Part shown: positions 1 to 7,887 of the stretch, piece after piece
How positions within the stretch are numbered: the first letter of the stretch is position 1
How the letters are laid out: the number at the start of each line of letters is the position of its first letter
NCBI RefSeq assembly: GCF_020103695.1
Contig: NZ_JAHXBF010000017.1
Span: 186,001 to 250,000, forward strand
DNA length: 64,000 nt
Reading direction: 5' to 3'
Source of the DNA: Hyalangium versicolor
Lineage (GTDB): Bacteria; Myxococcota; Myxococcia; Myxococcales; Myxococcaceae
The notes under the pieces: model-generated
The model's database searches: none
Told to the model about the DNA's origin: nothing
Seen by the model: only the letters and a program-made list of their open reading frames with translations
Program-made: the position numbers and the translations under genes

Positions 1-291
1 CGTGTCGTCCCCGGGGTTGCCGCGCTTACGGGAGAGGATGGGCTGGACGAAGCGGCTCGGCACAGCATGCGCATCGGCGAAGGGAGAGACATAAAGGGAC
101 TCCGCCCCCAACGAGGGGAAGGGAACCCAGCTCGAGGGCAAGGCATGTCCCCCTCCCTCTTCCCCGATCAGGGGACAGACAATGGCGAGATCCTGGAGCG
201 CGAGTTCCTCAGGCCTGGGCGGCTCGGCAATCTCTCGCTGGAGGTAATACCCACGGATCTTGTGGAGAAGCAGGCTGCGCTGTGTCGACAT
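1..291 (-). CDS. Partial gene, unknown product, third gene of the peptide/prenyltransferase operon
   Basis: A reading frame starts at the ATG at 291 and stays open to the window edge (97 codons), so the 3' end lies outside. The start has a strong GGAGGAG ribosome site a few bases upstream. Codon third positions are mostly G or C, as in neighbouring genes. The protein begins MSTQRSLLLHKIRGYYLQRE and later reads ALPSSWVPFPSLGAESLYVS. I do not recognise the family, and no signal peptide or membrane segment is visible in the part seen. Its first 124 bases overlap the end of the upstream isoprenyl-synthase-like gene in another frame, so the two should be co-transcribed and perhaps translationally coupled. 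By position it could be a partner, exporter or further modifying enzyme for the 1175-1504 peptide, but that is inference only. Confidence 0.75.
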   Translation of the reverse strand, partial: MSTQRSLLLHKIRGYYLQREIAEPPRPEELALQDLAIVCPLIGEEGGGHALPSSWVPFPSLGAESLYVSPFADAHAVPSRFVQPILSRKRGNPGDDT

Positions 292-1178
292 GTCTCCTCC
301 AGGAGTGAGGCCAGGGCGTAGCCGCCCAGATCGGAATCGAGGGAACTGCCTTCGGGATGAAGCCGGCTCACGGCATCGGCACGGTCCGCGAGCCATCGCG
401 CAAAGCGCTCGAAGCCCCCTTGCCGCGCGGGGCTGGCCGCGGCGCGCGTCAGCCACACGCCTGCGCGAAAGAGCTGGGCTCGTGGGACTCCGAGCGCGGC
501 GGGGATGTCCACGCCTCGAAGCGCGGCATCTTCCGGAGCATCGACCGCATCATCCAGGCACTGCAGCCCCAGCATCAGGGCGAAGGTGGCGTGGCGAAAG
601 AGCCGCGCACGGCCGGGCTCGCATGAGAGGTGCAGCAGAGTGTCACTGGCGAGTTCCGCCCAGCCCAGCTTGAGCAGGACCAGACGGGCATATCGTCTGG
701 GGCTCAGTCCGCGCCGGGACAGGGCGGTTCGCTCGAGGGCCACCCCCAGGCGCCATGCACGCATGGATTGGGAGATGGCCTCCTCCGCCAACACCTCGTC
801 CTTTGTGAGTTCGACGAGGCTCCGCTTCCACTCGGTGCACAACCGCTGCGCCAGCGCCATGAACTCGGGTGAGGACTTCACCTGGTGATCAGCGATCCGA
901 TCCACCAGCACTCCGTAGAAGCAGGCGCAGTGATGGGCCCTGAGGAAAACCTCCAGCGTCCGCTCTTCCATGGCGTGCCCAGCCACGAGAGCGAAGCTTG
1001 GAAGATCCCGGCACGGCTCAAGCTGGAACACCTCGTCCCAGCGCGGTACCTCTCCCCGAGCCATGCCCACCTCCACAAGCAGCCGAGAAGCCAGGGGCTG
1101 CATCGAGACGGGAAGGTCTCGGACAACGCGCGCGTAGGTATCGTCCATGGAAGAGGGCATGGAGGGCTCGGGGCTCAC
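168..1178 (-). CDS. ComQ-like / class I isoprenyl diphosphate synthase-fold protein
   Basis: The 336-residue protein looks like an all-helical class I isoprenoid synthase. Near residues 93-97 there is an Asp-rich first motif of DxxxD form (DRIAD). Near 206-217 there is a GLQCLDDAVDAPED segment matching the second Asp motif (Q..DD..D...D) of trans-prenyltransferases. The first motif is degenerate, as seen in peptide prenylases such as ComQ. The GTG start overlaps the TGA of the upstream peptide gene (GTGA), which implies coupled translation. The last 40 or so residues are rich in Ser and Arg, use atypical codons and overlap the next gene by 124 bases, so the natural C-terminus may have been altered by a frameshift. 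Expected role: attaching or making an isoprenoid, possibly on the neighbouring peptide. A stand-alone terpene or prenyl-diphosphate synthase remains possible. Confidence 0.7.
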   Translation of the reverse strand: MSPEPSMPSSMDDTYARVVRDLPVSMQPLASRLLVEVGMARGEVPRWDEVFQLEPCRDLPSFALVAGHAMEERTLEVFLRAHHCACFYGVLVDRIADHQVKSSPEFMALAQRLCTEWKRSLVELTKDEVLAEEAISQSMRAWRLGVALERTALSRRGLSPRRYARLVLLKLGWAELASDTLLHLSCEPGRARLFRHATFALMLGLQCLDDAVDAPEDAALRGVDIPAALGVPRAQLFRAGVWLTRAAASPARQGGFERFARWLADRADAVSRLHPEGSSLDSDLGGYALASLLEETCRHSAACFSTRSVGITSSERLPSRPGLRNSRSRISPLSVP

Positions 1179-1504
1179 CAGACGCAGTCGGGGTGGATCC
1201 AGGGCGCGATGTGCGCGAAAGCCGGGTTGTCCACGAGGATCTCCTTGAAGCAGGCGAGCTGAACCGCGCTCAAGCGCACAGGCTTGTTGATCAGCCTGGA
1301 GAACTCCACCTCGAGGGCCTTGCCGCTCTCCGGACGGGTCGTGTCGTACTGGGCAGCGGCCTTCTGGACATCCTTCAAACGGCTGACGTAGTCACCCTGA
1401 GTGCTCAGCAGGGCCTGGTAGATGACATACAGCTCCGTAGGCGGAGAGATCTCGTCGTGTGACTGTGGCGACTTGACTGAGGCATTGGCAGTGCGCGAGC
1501 TCAT
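1175..1504 (-). CDS. Small peptide precursor-like protein with Trp/Cys C-terminal tail
   Basis: The 109-residue protein starts at the ATG at 1504, preceded by AAGGAG at good spacing. It has no signal peptide and no recognised domain. It has a polar N-terminal half, then a helical stretch (ELYVIYQALLSTQ), then the segment LSAVQLACFKEILVDNPAF, and ends in PWIHPDCVW with Trp at 102 and 109 and Cys at 107. It is translationally coupled to an isoprenyl-synthase-fold enzyme. ComX precursors also have a charged helical leader, an acidic/Asn-Pro region and a Trp near the C-terminus that ComQ prenylates. The resemblance is one of architecture and gene order, not clear sequence identity; ComX precursors are about half this length. 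Alternatives: a RiPP precursor of another class, or a small regulator or chaperone for the enzyme. Confidence 0.75.
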   Translation of the reverse strand: MSSRTANASVKSPQSHDEISPPTELYVIYQALLSTQGDYVSRLKDVQKAAAQYDTTRPESGKALEVEFSRLINKPVRLSAVQLACFKEILVDNPAFAHIAPWIHPDCVW

Positions 1505-1756
1505 GTGACTCCTTCGGGTTGCGGGGTGCATTTCGTCATCAGCAAGCGCCATGCCTCCACCGCCTTCCGTCTGAGCGAGCGGAACGAGTGACCGAGCACT
1601 GGACGAATCCGGCCAGGGCTCGAAGCGAGCAGTGGACGGGGACGGCCAGGGGAAGGACTGCTGGGGCTCCTGGCCCAGGGGCTGAGCCGCCCGGCATGAT
1701 TCACGCAAGATCTGGAGAGACGAGGCTCCTTCTCAGCGGAGCCAAGGAGCCGACAG

Positions 1757-2680
1757 ATGCTGGACCCGGAGAGAATCCAGAAGCGGTTGGAGCGAGCGTT
1801 GGCTGGACGGGAGCTTGCCGACATCTTCCCTCGGAGCAAGGGCATCGCGGGATTGGATGCGGGCGTCAGCTTCATCATCGAGCACGCCCAGAGCGCCGTG
1901 AGGAAGATCCGGGCGCAGGAGCAACCCCTGGCTGAAGAGTTGGCGGCACTGGAGTTGGGGATTCGCCTTGCCCGCCCAGCCATCCGTGTCGTGAACGGCC
2001 GACTGGGCGAGAATCCGGCCCTGAAGCTCACACCCCAGGAGCACGCTGCCGTGGAGGCCATGCTTCCAGGCATTGCCCTCATCGAGCTGAGGAGCCAGGG
2101 CATCGCCACGGGCTGGCAGGTGAGCCGGCGCGTCCTGGCCACCAACCGGCATGTCTCCCAGTACCTGCTTCAGCATGCCGCGCTCGAAAGAGGAGAAGCC
2201 AGCGCTGGCTTTGACGCGGACGGACGCCCGCGCCGGGCGCCCTCCATTCCCATCAAGAAGGTCCTGGCCTCACACCCCACCTACGACATCGCCTTCCTCG
2301 AGATGGAGGGGGACGGGCCTCTCGAGCGAGGCCTCCCCATGGCCCGGACCCCGGAGCTGCACCCTGGGGCAGAAGTCGTGGTGATAGGCCACCCGACCTC
2401 TGCCACGGATGCTACCTACTTCGCTCGGGCGATCTTCGGGCAGGAGCCCTACGTCAAGCGCGCTTCACCGGGAGAGATCCTCTCCATCAAGGACATGGAG
2501 CTCCAACACGACTGCAGCACCCTACGTGGCAACTCCGGCTCCCCTGTCATCGATTGCCGGACCGGCCAGATCGTCGCCATCCACACCTCCGCAGCCCCAT
2601 CCCACTGGAACGCAGGGGTCAGCACGAGCGCCATCCACGCGGACAACACTCTCCAAGAGTTGGTGATGGCGTGGACGTAG
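1757..2680 (+). CDS. Trypsin-like (S1/V8-type) serine peptidase
   Basis: 307 residues. An N-terminal helical region (about 1-100) precedes a chymotrypsin-fold peptidase domain. The catalytic triad is readable: His132 in ATNRHV, Asp177 in TYDIAFLE, and Ser260 in the GNSGSPV motif. The segment GWQVSRRVLATN matches the strand leading to the catalytic His. No signal peptide is visible, so the enzyme is predicted to be cytoplasmic. The N-terminal helical region resembles the adaptor regions placed before trypsin-like effectors in multicellular bacteria, but I cannot name it. The start is supported by AAGGAG eight bases upstream. It is transcribed away from the peptide/prenyltransferase operon, with which it shares a 252-base intergenic region. 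Confidence 0.85.
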   Translation: MLDPERIQKRLERALAGRELADIFPRSKGIAGLDAGVSFIIEHAQSAVRKIRAQEQPLAEELAALELGIRLARPAIRVVNGRLGENPALKLTPQEHAAVEAMLPGIALIELRSQGIATGWQVSRRVLATNRHVSQYLLQHAALERGEASAGFDADGRPRRAPSIPIKKVLASHPTYDIAFLEMEGDGPLERGLPMARTPELHPGAEVVVIGHPTSATDATYFARAIFGQEPYVKRASPGEILSIKDMELQHDCSTLRGNSGSPVIDCRTGQIVAIHTSAAPSHWNAGVSTSAIHADNTLQELVMAWT

Positions 2681-2693
2681 AGCATGACCGGAG

Positions 2694-2727
2694 AGGAGCG
2701 CTGAGAAGCGACGTTGACGGCGCTCCT
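2694..2727. terminator. Hairpin between convergent genes
   Basis: Perfect 8-bp inverted repeat AGGAGCGC / GCGCTCCT (2694-2701 and 2720-2727) with an 18-base loop, 13 bases after the peptidase stop and just before the end of the convergent small gene. It lacks a T-tract. Confidence 0.5.
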
Positions 2728-2741
2728 GCTCCGGGCCGTGC

Positions 2742-2966
2742 TCAGCCCTGCTGGTGGCTCAGGGAGTCCAGCAGCGCCAGGAGAAATCGGCGCACAGCGT
2801 ACCCTTCGAAGTCTTCCACGGGATCAAGGGTCGAAGGAAAAACCTCCAGTGCGCTCTGGATCATCGTGAGTGCCGACTGCAACCCCTCCGGGCCTGAGGT
2901 CCTTGGCATCTGGTCCAGGAGGAAGGCGGTGTTCACCAGGTTCGCCCAGCGGTTTTCATTTGCCAT
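2742..2966 (-). CDS. Small hypothetical protein
   Basis: A short acidic protein beginning MANENRWANLVNTAFLLDQM and ending LLALLDSLSHQQG. I do not recognise it. The start at 2966 is chosen because GGGGAG lies about 10 bases upstream; ATGs at 2984 and other starts further up (to 2996) are in the same frame and would add 6-10 residues. The composition suggests a single helical domain without signal peptide. It lies convergent to the serine peptidase and upstream of the GT39-like gene in the same direction, about 60 bases apart from it. Confidence 0.5.
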   Translation of the reverse strand: MANENRWANLVNTAFLLDQMPRTSGPEGLQSALTMIQSALEVFPSTLDPVEDFEGYAVRRFLLALLDSLSHQQG

Positions 2967-3025
2967 CTCTTCGCTGCTCCCCATGGCCACAAACACAGTG
3001 CGTTACGGCGTATATACCTCCGCCG

Positions 3026-4579
3026 TCAGCGACGAACCGAGAAGAAGAAGGTCGACTCGCAGTTCGGGCAGTACTCGATGGTGGCCGCGGCTGGGTTCGC
3101 ACAGTCCCAGCCCTCCGACCGACGGAGGAACTCGAGCGGCTCATGAATGAAGAAATCCCCCTCGTAGCGACAGATCCCCTCGCGCTTGAGCATCGCGTAC
3201 ACGGGAGAGATGCTCAGGAGGTGCTTGGAAGTCTCACGCCGCCAGCCGATCCGGAAGTCCAGGGGAGGACGTGGCGGTGAGCGCAGGCCCCACCACGCCA
3301 CGGCCTGCGTGATCGCCGCGAACGTGAGGGTCACGACGAGCAGACGCGTCCGGAACATGGGCAGGTACCGAGGGACGAGCAACGCTCCCGCGTAGAAGAG
3401 CGCCATGGTCAGCAGCAGGTAGTGTCGCGCCGATTCCCTGGCGGTGAAGAGCGGGAAGCAGGCGGCGTAGACAGGGAGGACAATGGCCCAGAACCCACCG
3501 TGGGCGTCCGTGGCCTCCGCCCAGAAGGTCTGGACCGTGCGAACGCACGCGACCGCGACCGTGCCGAGCACCACCGCCACGAACGCCAGTCCAGCGATGC
3601 GCAAGCCCAGCGGCGGGACATACCCGAACAGCCGACGGTAGAGCACGTCGTTGCCGAGGACACCCGAGAACCCAACACCATGCATGATCACGAAAGGCAC
3701 CAGGGCCGCGAGCCACCAGCGGCGTGACCTGCGCCCAAGCGACCCCTCTACTCGTCCGGAGCGCCACGTCTGAACCGCCCGGAGGAGGCGCTCGAGTACC
3801 GGCTCCAACACGACCCAAAGCCCGGTGGCGAGGAATGGCAATGCAACCAGAGCCACCAAGACAAAGGTGGAGTGGCTCTGAAATGCCTCATCGCCCAGCT
3901 TCCACTGGAGGACACAGGCCACGAGCACCACGGCCATGCCGAGCGCATTGAGCTGGAAGAACCGGGAGGCGGGAGCACCGGCCCGTCCGCTCCAGGCGAG
4001 CACCGCCGAGGCCAGGGCGAACGCCAGATTCCACGAGACGAAAACAAAATGATTCAGCGCGCCCACCATGCTCACGGCGAAGAACAGGTACGCCGCGAGG
4101 GCGCTCGGACTGCCACGGACGAGAAACACGTGCGCCACCGCGGCGAGGCACGCCAGACCGAACAGGTTCCAGGCCATCACCTCCCAGGCGATCCGCGCCT
4201 CCAACAACAGGAGCAGGGACGTGCAGCTCAGCGCCAGGAACAGGCCCGCGGAGCGCGTCGAGTGACGGAGCAGCAGGGCGAGCAGAATGCCCAGCCCGGC
4301 CAGGTTCAGCGCCAGCCCCGGCAACCGAAGCGACTCCACGGAAGCCCCGCGCGCCTTGAACACGAGCGAGAGCAGGTACGGATAGACGCTCCCCGCATAG
4401 AACCGCATCCCGTGAAGCGTGAAGAAGCCGCGCTCGGTGTGCTCCAGGGCTCGAAGCCCGGTCCACGCCTCATCCCCGTGCAGTCCGGGGAAGGAAGCGA
4501 AGCGGTAGAGCATCATGACGACGGCGGATGTCCCGAGCACGCAGAGGAGAGCGGTGGAGAGGACTGCTCGGGTGTTCAT
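3026..4579 (-). CDS. GT39/ArnT-like integral membrane glycosyltransferase
   Basis: 517 residues with roughly ten or more hydrophobic helices spread along the length. After the first helix comes the lumenal/periplasmic loop motif FPGLHGDEAWTGLRALE, with Asp36-Glu37 in the position of the conserved acidic pair of PMT/ArnT-type (GT39/GT83) enzymes. The C-terminal 80 residues are soluble, include Cys residues (EYCPNCES) and lie on the periplasmic side by analogy. Such enzymes transfer sugars from polyprenyl-phosphate donors to lipid A, proteins or other glycans; the acceptor cannot be told here. The start at 4579 has AAGG upstream. It stands 46 bases from the end of the upstream hydrolase gene and may be co-transcribed with it. 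Confidence 0.75.
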   Translation of the reverse strand: MNTRAVLSTALLCVLGTSAVVMMLYRFASFPGLHGDEAWTGLRALEHTERGFFTLHGMRFYAGSVYPYLLSLVFKARGASVESLRLPGLALNLAGLGILLALLLRHSTRSAGLFLALSCTSLLLLLEARIAWEVMAWNLFGLACLAAVAHVFLVRGSPSALAAYLFFAVSMVGALNHFVFVSWNLAFALASAVLAWSGRAGAPASRFFQLNALGMAVVLVACVLQWKLGDEAFQSHSTFVLVALVALPFLATGLWVVLEPVLERLLRAVQTWRSGRVEGSLGRRSRRWWLAALVPFVIMHGVGFSGVLGNDVLYRRLFGYVPPLGLRIAGLAFVAVVLGTVAVACVRTVQTFWAEATDAHGGFWAIVLPVYAACFPLFTARESARHYLLLTMALFYAGALLVPRYLPMFRTRLLVVTLTFAAITQAVAWWGLRSPPRPPLDFRIGWRRETSKHLLSISPVYAMLKREGICRYEGDFFIHEPLEFLRRSEGWDCANPAAATIEYCPNCESTFFFSVRR

Positions 4580-4625
4580 CGAACCTTGGCCGCTGAAAGA
4601 GAGCCCAACGATAGGGCGCGCCCCT

Positions 4626-5576
4626 TCAGCCTGTCGAGATTCGATCCTGATTCACCACGGAGAGGCTCTCCCCCACGGCGAGCACGCGCAGGGGCTCTGG
4701 AGCCCAACCGCGCCGCTTCCACTCCGCCTCCAGACGCCGCGGAGGCTCGTCGAGCGGCTCGTCCGTGAGCTTGAAGGTGCCCCAATGCATGGCGAGGAAG
4801 CGCCGGGCGCCGAGATCCTCGAAGGCCTGGACCGCCTCCTCGGGGTTCATGTGCTGCGTCACCATGAACCAGGCCGGCGCATAGGCCCCGATGGGCAGCA
4901 TCGCCGCATCCAGGCACGGGAAGCGCGCGCCAATCTCGCGGAAGCCCTCGAAGTAGGCAGTATCTCCCGAGTGGTAGAGGCGCGCGCTGGAGCCCTCCAC
5001 CACGAACCCGCCCCAGAGCGCGTCATTGATATCCGCCAGCTTGCGCCGGCTCCAATGCTGGGACGGAACGAAGTGCACCGTCACTGGCCCCACCTTCGTG
5101 GACTTCCACCAGTCCAGTTCGACACAGTCCAGGCGCGGGTGCTGGAAATAGCGTGCCATTCCCAACCCCGACACCACCGGGGCGCCCACCTGGCGCACGG
5201 TGGGGAGATCCAGGTGATCATAGTGGTTGTGCGAGACGAGGCTCGCGGCGATGCGAGGCAGCTTGTCCACCGGAACGCCCGGAGGAACATTGCGCCGGAT
5301 GACGACGCTGATGCTCTTGCTCAGCACCGGGTCGATGAGCAGGGAGATGCCATCGAGCTGGACCAGCCAGCTCGCATGCCCCAGCCAGGTCAGGCGAGCG
5401 CCCTCACCAGGAGCAGGAGGCGTGGCGAGCGTGGCCAGATCGGGCTCTCGATGAGGCACGGGGACGCGCTTCGGGCTCTTCTGCCGCTTTCCTGTCAGGC
5501 GCTCGCCCACGGCCCACTTGAGCACCTGGTCGAAGGGGGGAGGCCCGCTGCCATCGAGGTTCTTGAAGCGCAACAT
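4626..5576 (-). CDS. NAPE-PLD-like metallo-beta-lactamase-fold hydrolase
   Basis: 316 residues from the ATG at 5576, which has AGGAGG eight bases upstream; longer in-frame starts exist but lack this. The metallo-beta-lactamase metal motif is HNHYDHLD (HxHxDH), preceded by TWLGHASWLVQLDG, a typical first strand pair of the UlaG/NAPE-PLD group. Further metal ligands lie in FVPSQHW, YHSGDTAYF and LAMHWGTFKL, the usual order. No signal peptide, so it is probably cytoplasmic. The family cleaves phosphodiester bonds of N-acyl-phosphatidylethanolamine or lactone/phosphate esters; the real substrate is unknown. The next gene upstream is divergent (AfsA-like). Confidence 0.85.
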   Translation of the reverse strand: MLRFKNLDGSGPPPFDQVLKWAVGERLTGKRQKSPKRVPVPHREPDLATLATPPAPGEGARLTWLGHASWLVQLDGISLLIDPVLSKSISVVIRRNVPPGVPVDKLPRIAASLVSHNHYDHLDLPTVRQVGAPVVSGLGMARYFQHPRLDCVELDWWKSTKVGPVTVHFVPSQHWSRRKLADINDALWGGFVVEGSSARLYHSGDTAYFEGFREIGARFPCLDAAMLPIGAYAPAWFMVTQHMNPEEAVQAFEDLGARRFLAMHWGTFKLTDEPLDEPPRRLEAEWKRRGWAPEPLRVLAVGESLSVVNQDRISTG

Positions 5577-5815
5577 GCCGGAGTCCTCCTGTCCCTGGGT
5601 TGACCCACTCAGCCACTTCTTCTCTGAAGGGAGAACCCACCGGCGCACGTTGTGACGGCGTCCGTCCTGGGGACGCCAGACTCCCCCGCGGACAGGCGAG
5701 ACAGCACCTGCTCCTCGCCGTAAGACTTCCTTCCAGATCCCATCACATCTCCCACGGCCTGCATCTCTCCTGATGCACCGCTCGAACAACTCTTGCGAAA
5801 GCGAAAGGAACAAGC

Positions 5816-6571
5816 ATGCCGCGGACGATTCATGTGGTCGGGGACCGGTTCACCCACTTCGCGCAAGCCAACGCGAACGTCATCACCATCACCCAGCTCG
5901 AGGAGAAGCTGGTACGTGGAGAGCTGAGTGAGGAGATGACAATCCTCGTCGGCCAGGGCATCCAGCACGAGCGGCTGCAGCGCATGCAGGCGATCTGCTC
6001 CCACCCGGAGTACGCCTCGCGGATCTCGCTCCTTCCCCCGCCGGAAAGCCAGCGGGCCGAACCGCGCTTCACCCACAAGAGGCTGCCCTGCAACGTGATG
6101 ATCACCCTCCCCCAGCAGGTAGGCGAGAGCCTGTACAGGGCCTGGCTGATGGTGGACGACGAGTGCGCGGAGATGAGCGACCACCTCACGGGACAGCACA
6201 TCCAGGGCATGGTGCTGGCGGAGGCGGGCCGCCAGATCGTCGTCGCGGTGGCGGAGAATTTCCTGATCCACAATGAGCCGGGCAGCACGAGCTTCTTCGT
6301 CATCAACGCGTTCGACGCCTCCTTTCACTCGTTCGCCTTCCCGGTCATTACGGAGATCGAGTGCAAGCTCCTGGACACGCGAATGGGCAAGCGCGGCACG
6401 CTGTCGAGCGCAGCGGAAATTCGCTTCATCCAGGGCGGAGAGTGCGTCACGAGCGGCACGGCGAAGTTCTCCGCGTATGACTCCTCGTTCATGCGCGTCC
6501 GCGAGTCGAACAAAGCCCGGCAACTGCTCACGCGAGCCGAGTCCTCCCCTGCTTCCACTCCCGCTTCCTAG
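5816..6571 (+). CDS. AfsA-like hotdog protein (gamma-butyrolactone synthase family)
   Basis: 251 residues with an N-terminal segment of about 80 residues and a hotdog domain. Two family signatures are visible: FTHKRLPCNVMITLPQ (about 85-100) and HLTGQHIQGMVLAEAGRQ (about 123-140), the latter matching the central helix of AfsA repeats. Streptomyces AfsA condenses dihydroxyacetone phosphate with a beta-keto acyl chain and has two such repeats; this protein appears to have one, so a homodimer is likely. The ATG at 5816 follows AAAGGAA. The next gene encodes a HAD phosphatase, the kind of enzyme needed to dephosphorylate an AfsA product, but a strong hairpin separates the two. Function in signal or natural product synthesis is inferred. 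Confidence 0.7.
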   Translation: MPRTIHVVGDRFTHFAQANANVITITQLEEKLVRGELSEEMTILVGQGIQHERLQRMQAICSHPEYASRISLLPPPESQRAEPRFTHKRLPCNVMITLPQQVGESLYRAWLMVDDECAEMSDHLTGQHIQGMVLAEAGRQIVVAVAENFLIHNEPGSTSFFVINAFDASFHSFAFPVITEIECKLLDTRMGKRGTLSSAAEIRFIQGGECVTSGTAKFSAYDSSFMRVRESNKARQLLTRAESSPASTPAS

Positions 6572-6591
6572 CCCACGCGAGCAGAAGCCTC

Positions 6592-6631
6592 GACAGGCCG
6601 CGGCTCCCTCCCTGGGTGCTCGCGGCCTGTC
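6592..6631 (+). terminator. Strong hairpin between AfsA-like and HAD genes
   Basis: Perfect 11-bp inverted repeat GACAGGCCGCG (6592-6602) / CGCGGCCTGTC (6621-6631), 18-base loop, followed by a pyrimidine-rich run with three Ts. This is the best terminator candidate in the left part of the window. Confidence 0.75.
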
Positions 6632-6664
6632 TCTTTCCCCCTTCCGAGTCCACGGGTGAAAACC

Positions 6665-7327
6665 ATGTACGCCTTCTTCGATGTCGATGGGACGCTGCTG
6701 TCCTTGAGGAGCATGATCAGCTTTCACGCCTTCTACTGTCGGCAGGAGTACCGCCCGAAGGGCCTGGGCTCGCTGAGGACGGCCGGTCTCGTCACGCGAC
6801 TGGGCGTGGCAGCCCAGCTCGGCCGAGACCGCCTCTTCCTGAACCAGGCCTTCTACCGCTCCTTCCGAGGGTGGACTCAGGCCTCCGTCCGTGCTCGCGC
6901 CGAGGAGTGGTTCGAGTCCATCAAGCGGCGTGAAGGGCTTTGGCTCACGCCCGTGCGCCGGGCCCTGGAGGAACGCAAAGCCCAGGGCTATCTGCCCGTG
7001 TTCGTCTCCGGCTCCCTGGACGAGATCCTGGTTCCCGTGGCCCGGGAACTCGGCGTGGCGGACTGCCTCGCGACGCGCCTGGTGCTCCAGGATGGGCGCT
7101 ACACCGGCGAGATCGAAGGTCCCCAGATGATTGGCCAGGGCAAGGCGGACGCCCTGCGCACGTTCCTCGCGGAGCGGGAAGCGCTGGCGTCCGAATGCTT
7201 CGCCTACGGAGATCACTTCACGGACGTGCCGATGCTCGAGGCGGTCGGCCATCCGGTCGCGGTGGTGGGGCATGCCCGGCTCGCCGAGCATGCCCATCAG
7301 CGGGGCTGGGAGTGCCTGGCCACCTAA
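6665..7327 (+). CDS. HAD superfamily IB phosphatase (PSPase-like)
   Basis: About 220 residues. Motif I is FFDVDGTLL right at the N-terminus, with the nucleophile and acid Asp residues. Motif II is PVFVSGSLDEIL, with Ser. A Lys lies in the IGQGKADAL segment, and motif III is FAYGDHFTDVPMLEAV with the DxxxD metal ligands. An insert between motifs I and II (residues about 15-90) forms the helical cap typical of subfamily IB. The ATG at 6665 is chosen with GGGTG upstream; the GTG at 6656 is an alternative. Being next to an AfsA-like gene suggests it removes the phosphate from a butenolide-type intermediate, but it lies after a terminator hairpin and has no clear promoter of its own. Its stop overlaps the stop of the convergent DUF2165 gene by four bases. 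Confidence 0.8.
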   Translation: MYAFFDVDGTLLSLRSMISFHAFYCRQEYRPKGLGSLRTAGLVTRLGVAAQLGRDRLFLNQAFYRSFRGWTQASVRARAEEWFESIKRREGLWLTPVRRALEERKAQGYLPVFVSGSLDEILVPVARELGVADCLATRLVLQDGRYTGEIEGPQMIGQGKADALRTFLAEREALASECFAYGDHFTDVPMLEAVGHPVAVVGHARLAEHAHQRGWECLAT

Positions 7328-7827
7328 CCGACGTTGACCATCAGCACCATCAGCAACGTGGTGAAGAGCATCGTCATGTGGGTCTGCTGGACCTGGGGCA
7401 TCCTCAGCCAGTAGCCGAACCACAGACCGCCGCACAGGAACCACAGCCACAGCACGACGAGCACACCCAGCCCCAGGTTCACCGCTGCCGTGGCATGGGC
7501 GAGCGCCTGGGCATTCTCGGGCCCCCAGGCGGCGATTATCAGCATCACGGCTCCTCGCCACATGAGCACCGCTGCGATGATCTGGATGATGGTGGCGATG
7601 TAGAACGATCGCTTGTGGGCATGAGGCGAGGTGACGGCCCGCCGCCTCAGCTTCGCTCCCAGGTGCGGTGCATTCTCGATGGGGTCCATGCGCATCATCT
7701 GGCCAATCATCGAGATGTTGGTCGCCGGATCCATGATGTTGTTGATCACGGCGAGGGTCAGCCAGACCGAGACGCCCATCAGGATCACGATCTTGAGGAA
7801 GAGGGGAATAAGGATAGGTGTCTCCAA
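7324..7827 (-). CDS. DUF2165-like small integral membrane protein
   Basis: 167 residues with four hydrophobic helices: near the N-terminus (LIPLFLKIVILMGVSVWLT), two in the middle and one at the C-terminus (MTMLFTTLLMVLMV). The motif AVINNIMDPATN after the first helix fits the DUF2165 family, which is uncharacterised. The TTG at 7827 is chosen as start because AAGGAG lies seven bases upstream. An ATG at 7872 is possible but lacks a ribosome site and would put basic non-membrane sequence in front. It is the last gene of the ABC exporter operon, 60 bases after the adaptor gene. Confidence 0.7.
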   Translation of the reverse strand: METPILIPLFLKIVILMGVSVWLTLAVINNIMDPATNISMIGQMMRMDPIENAPHLGAKLRRRAVTSPHAHKRSFYIATIIQIIAAVLMWRGAVMLIIAAWGPENAQALAHATAAVNLGLGVLVVLWLWFLCGGLWFGYWLRMPQVQQTHMTMLFTTLLMVLMVNVG

Positions 7828-7887
7828 GCCAGGTCTCCTTGTGTGGACTCGATCTGGATGGAGCCCCCTCACCCGGCTTGTGAGCCC

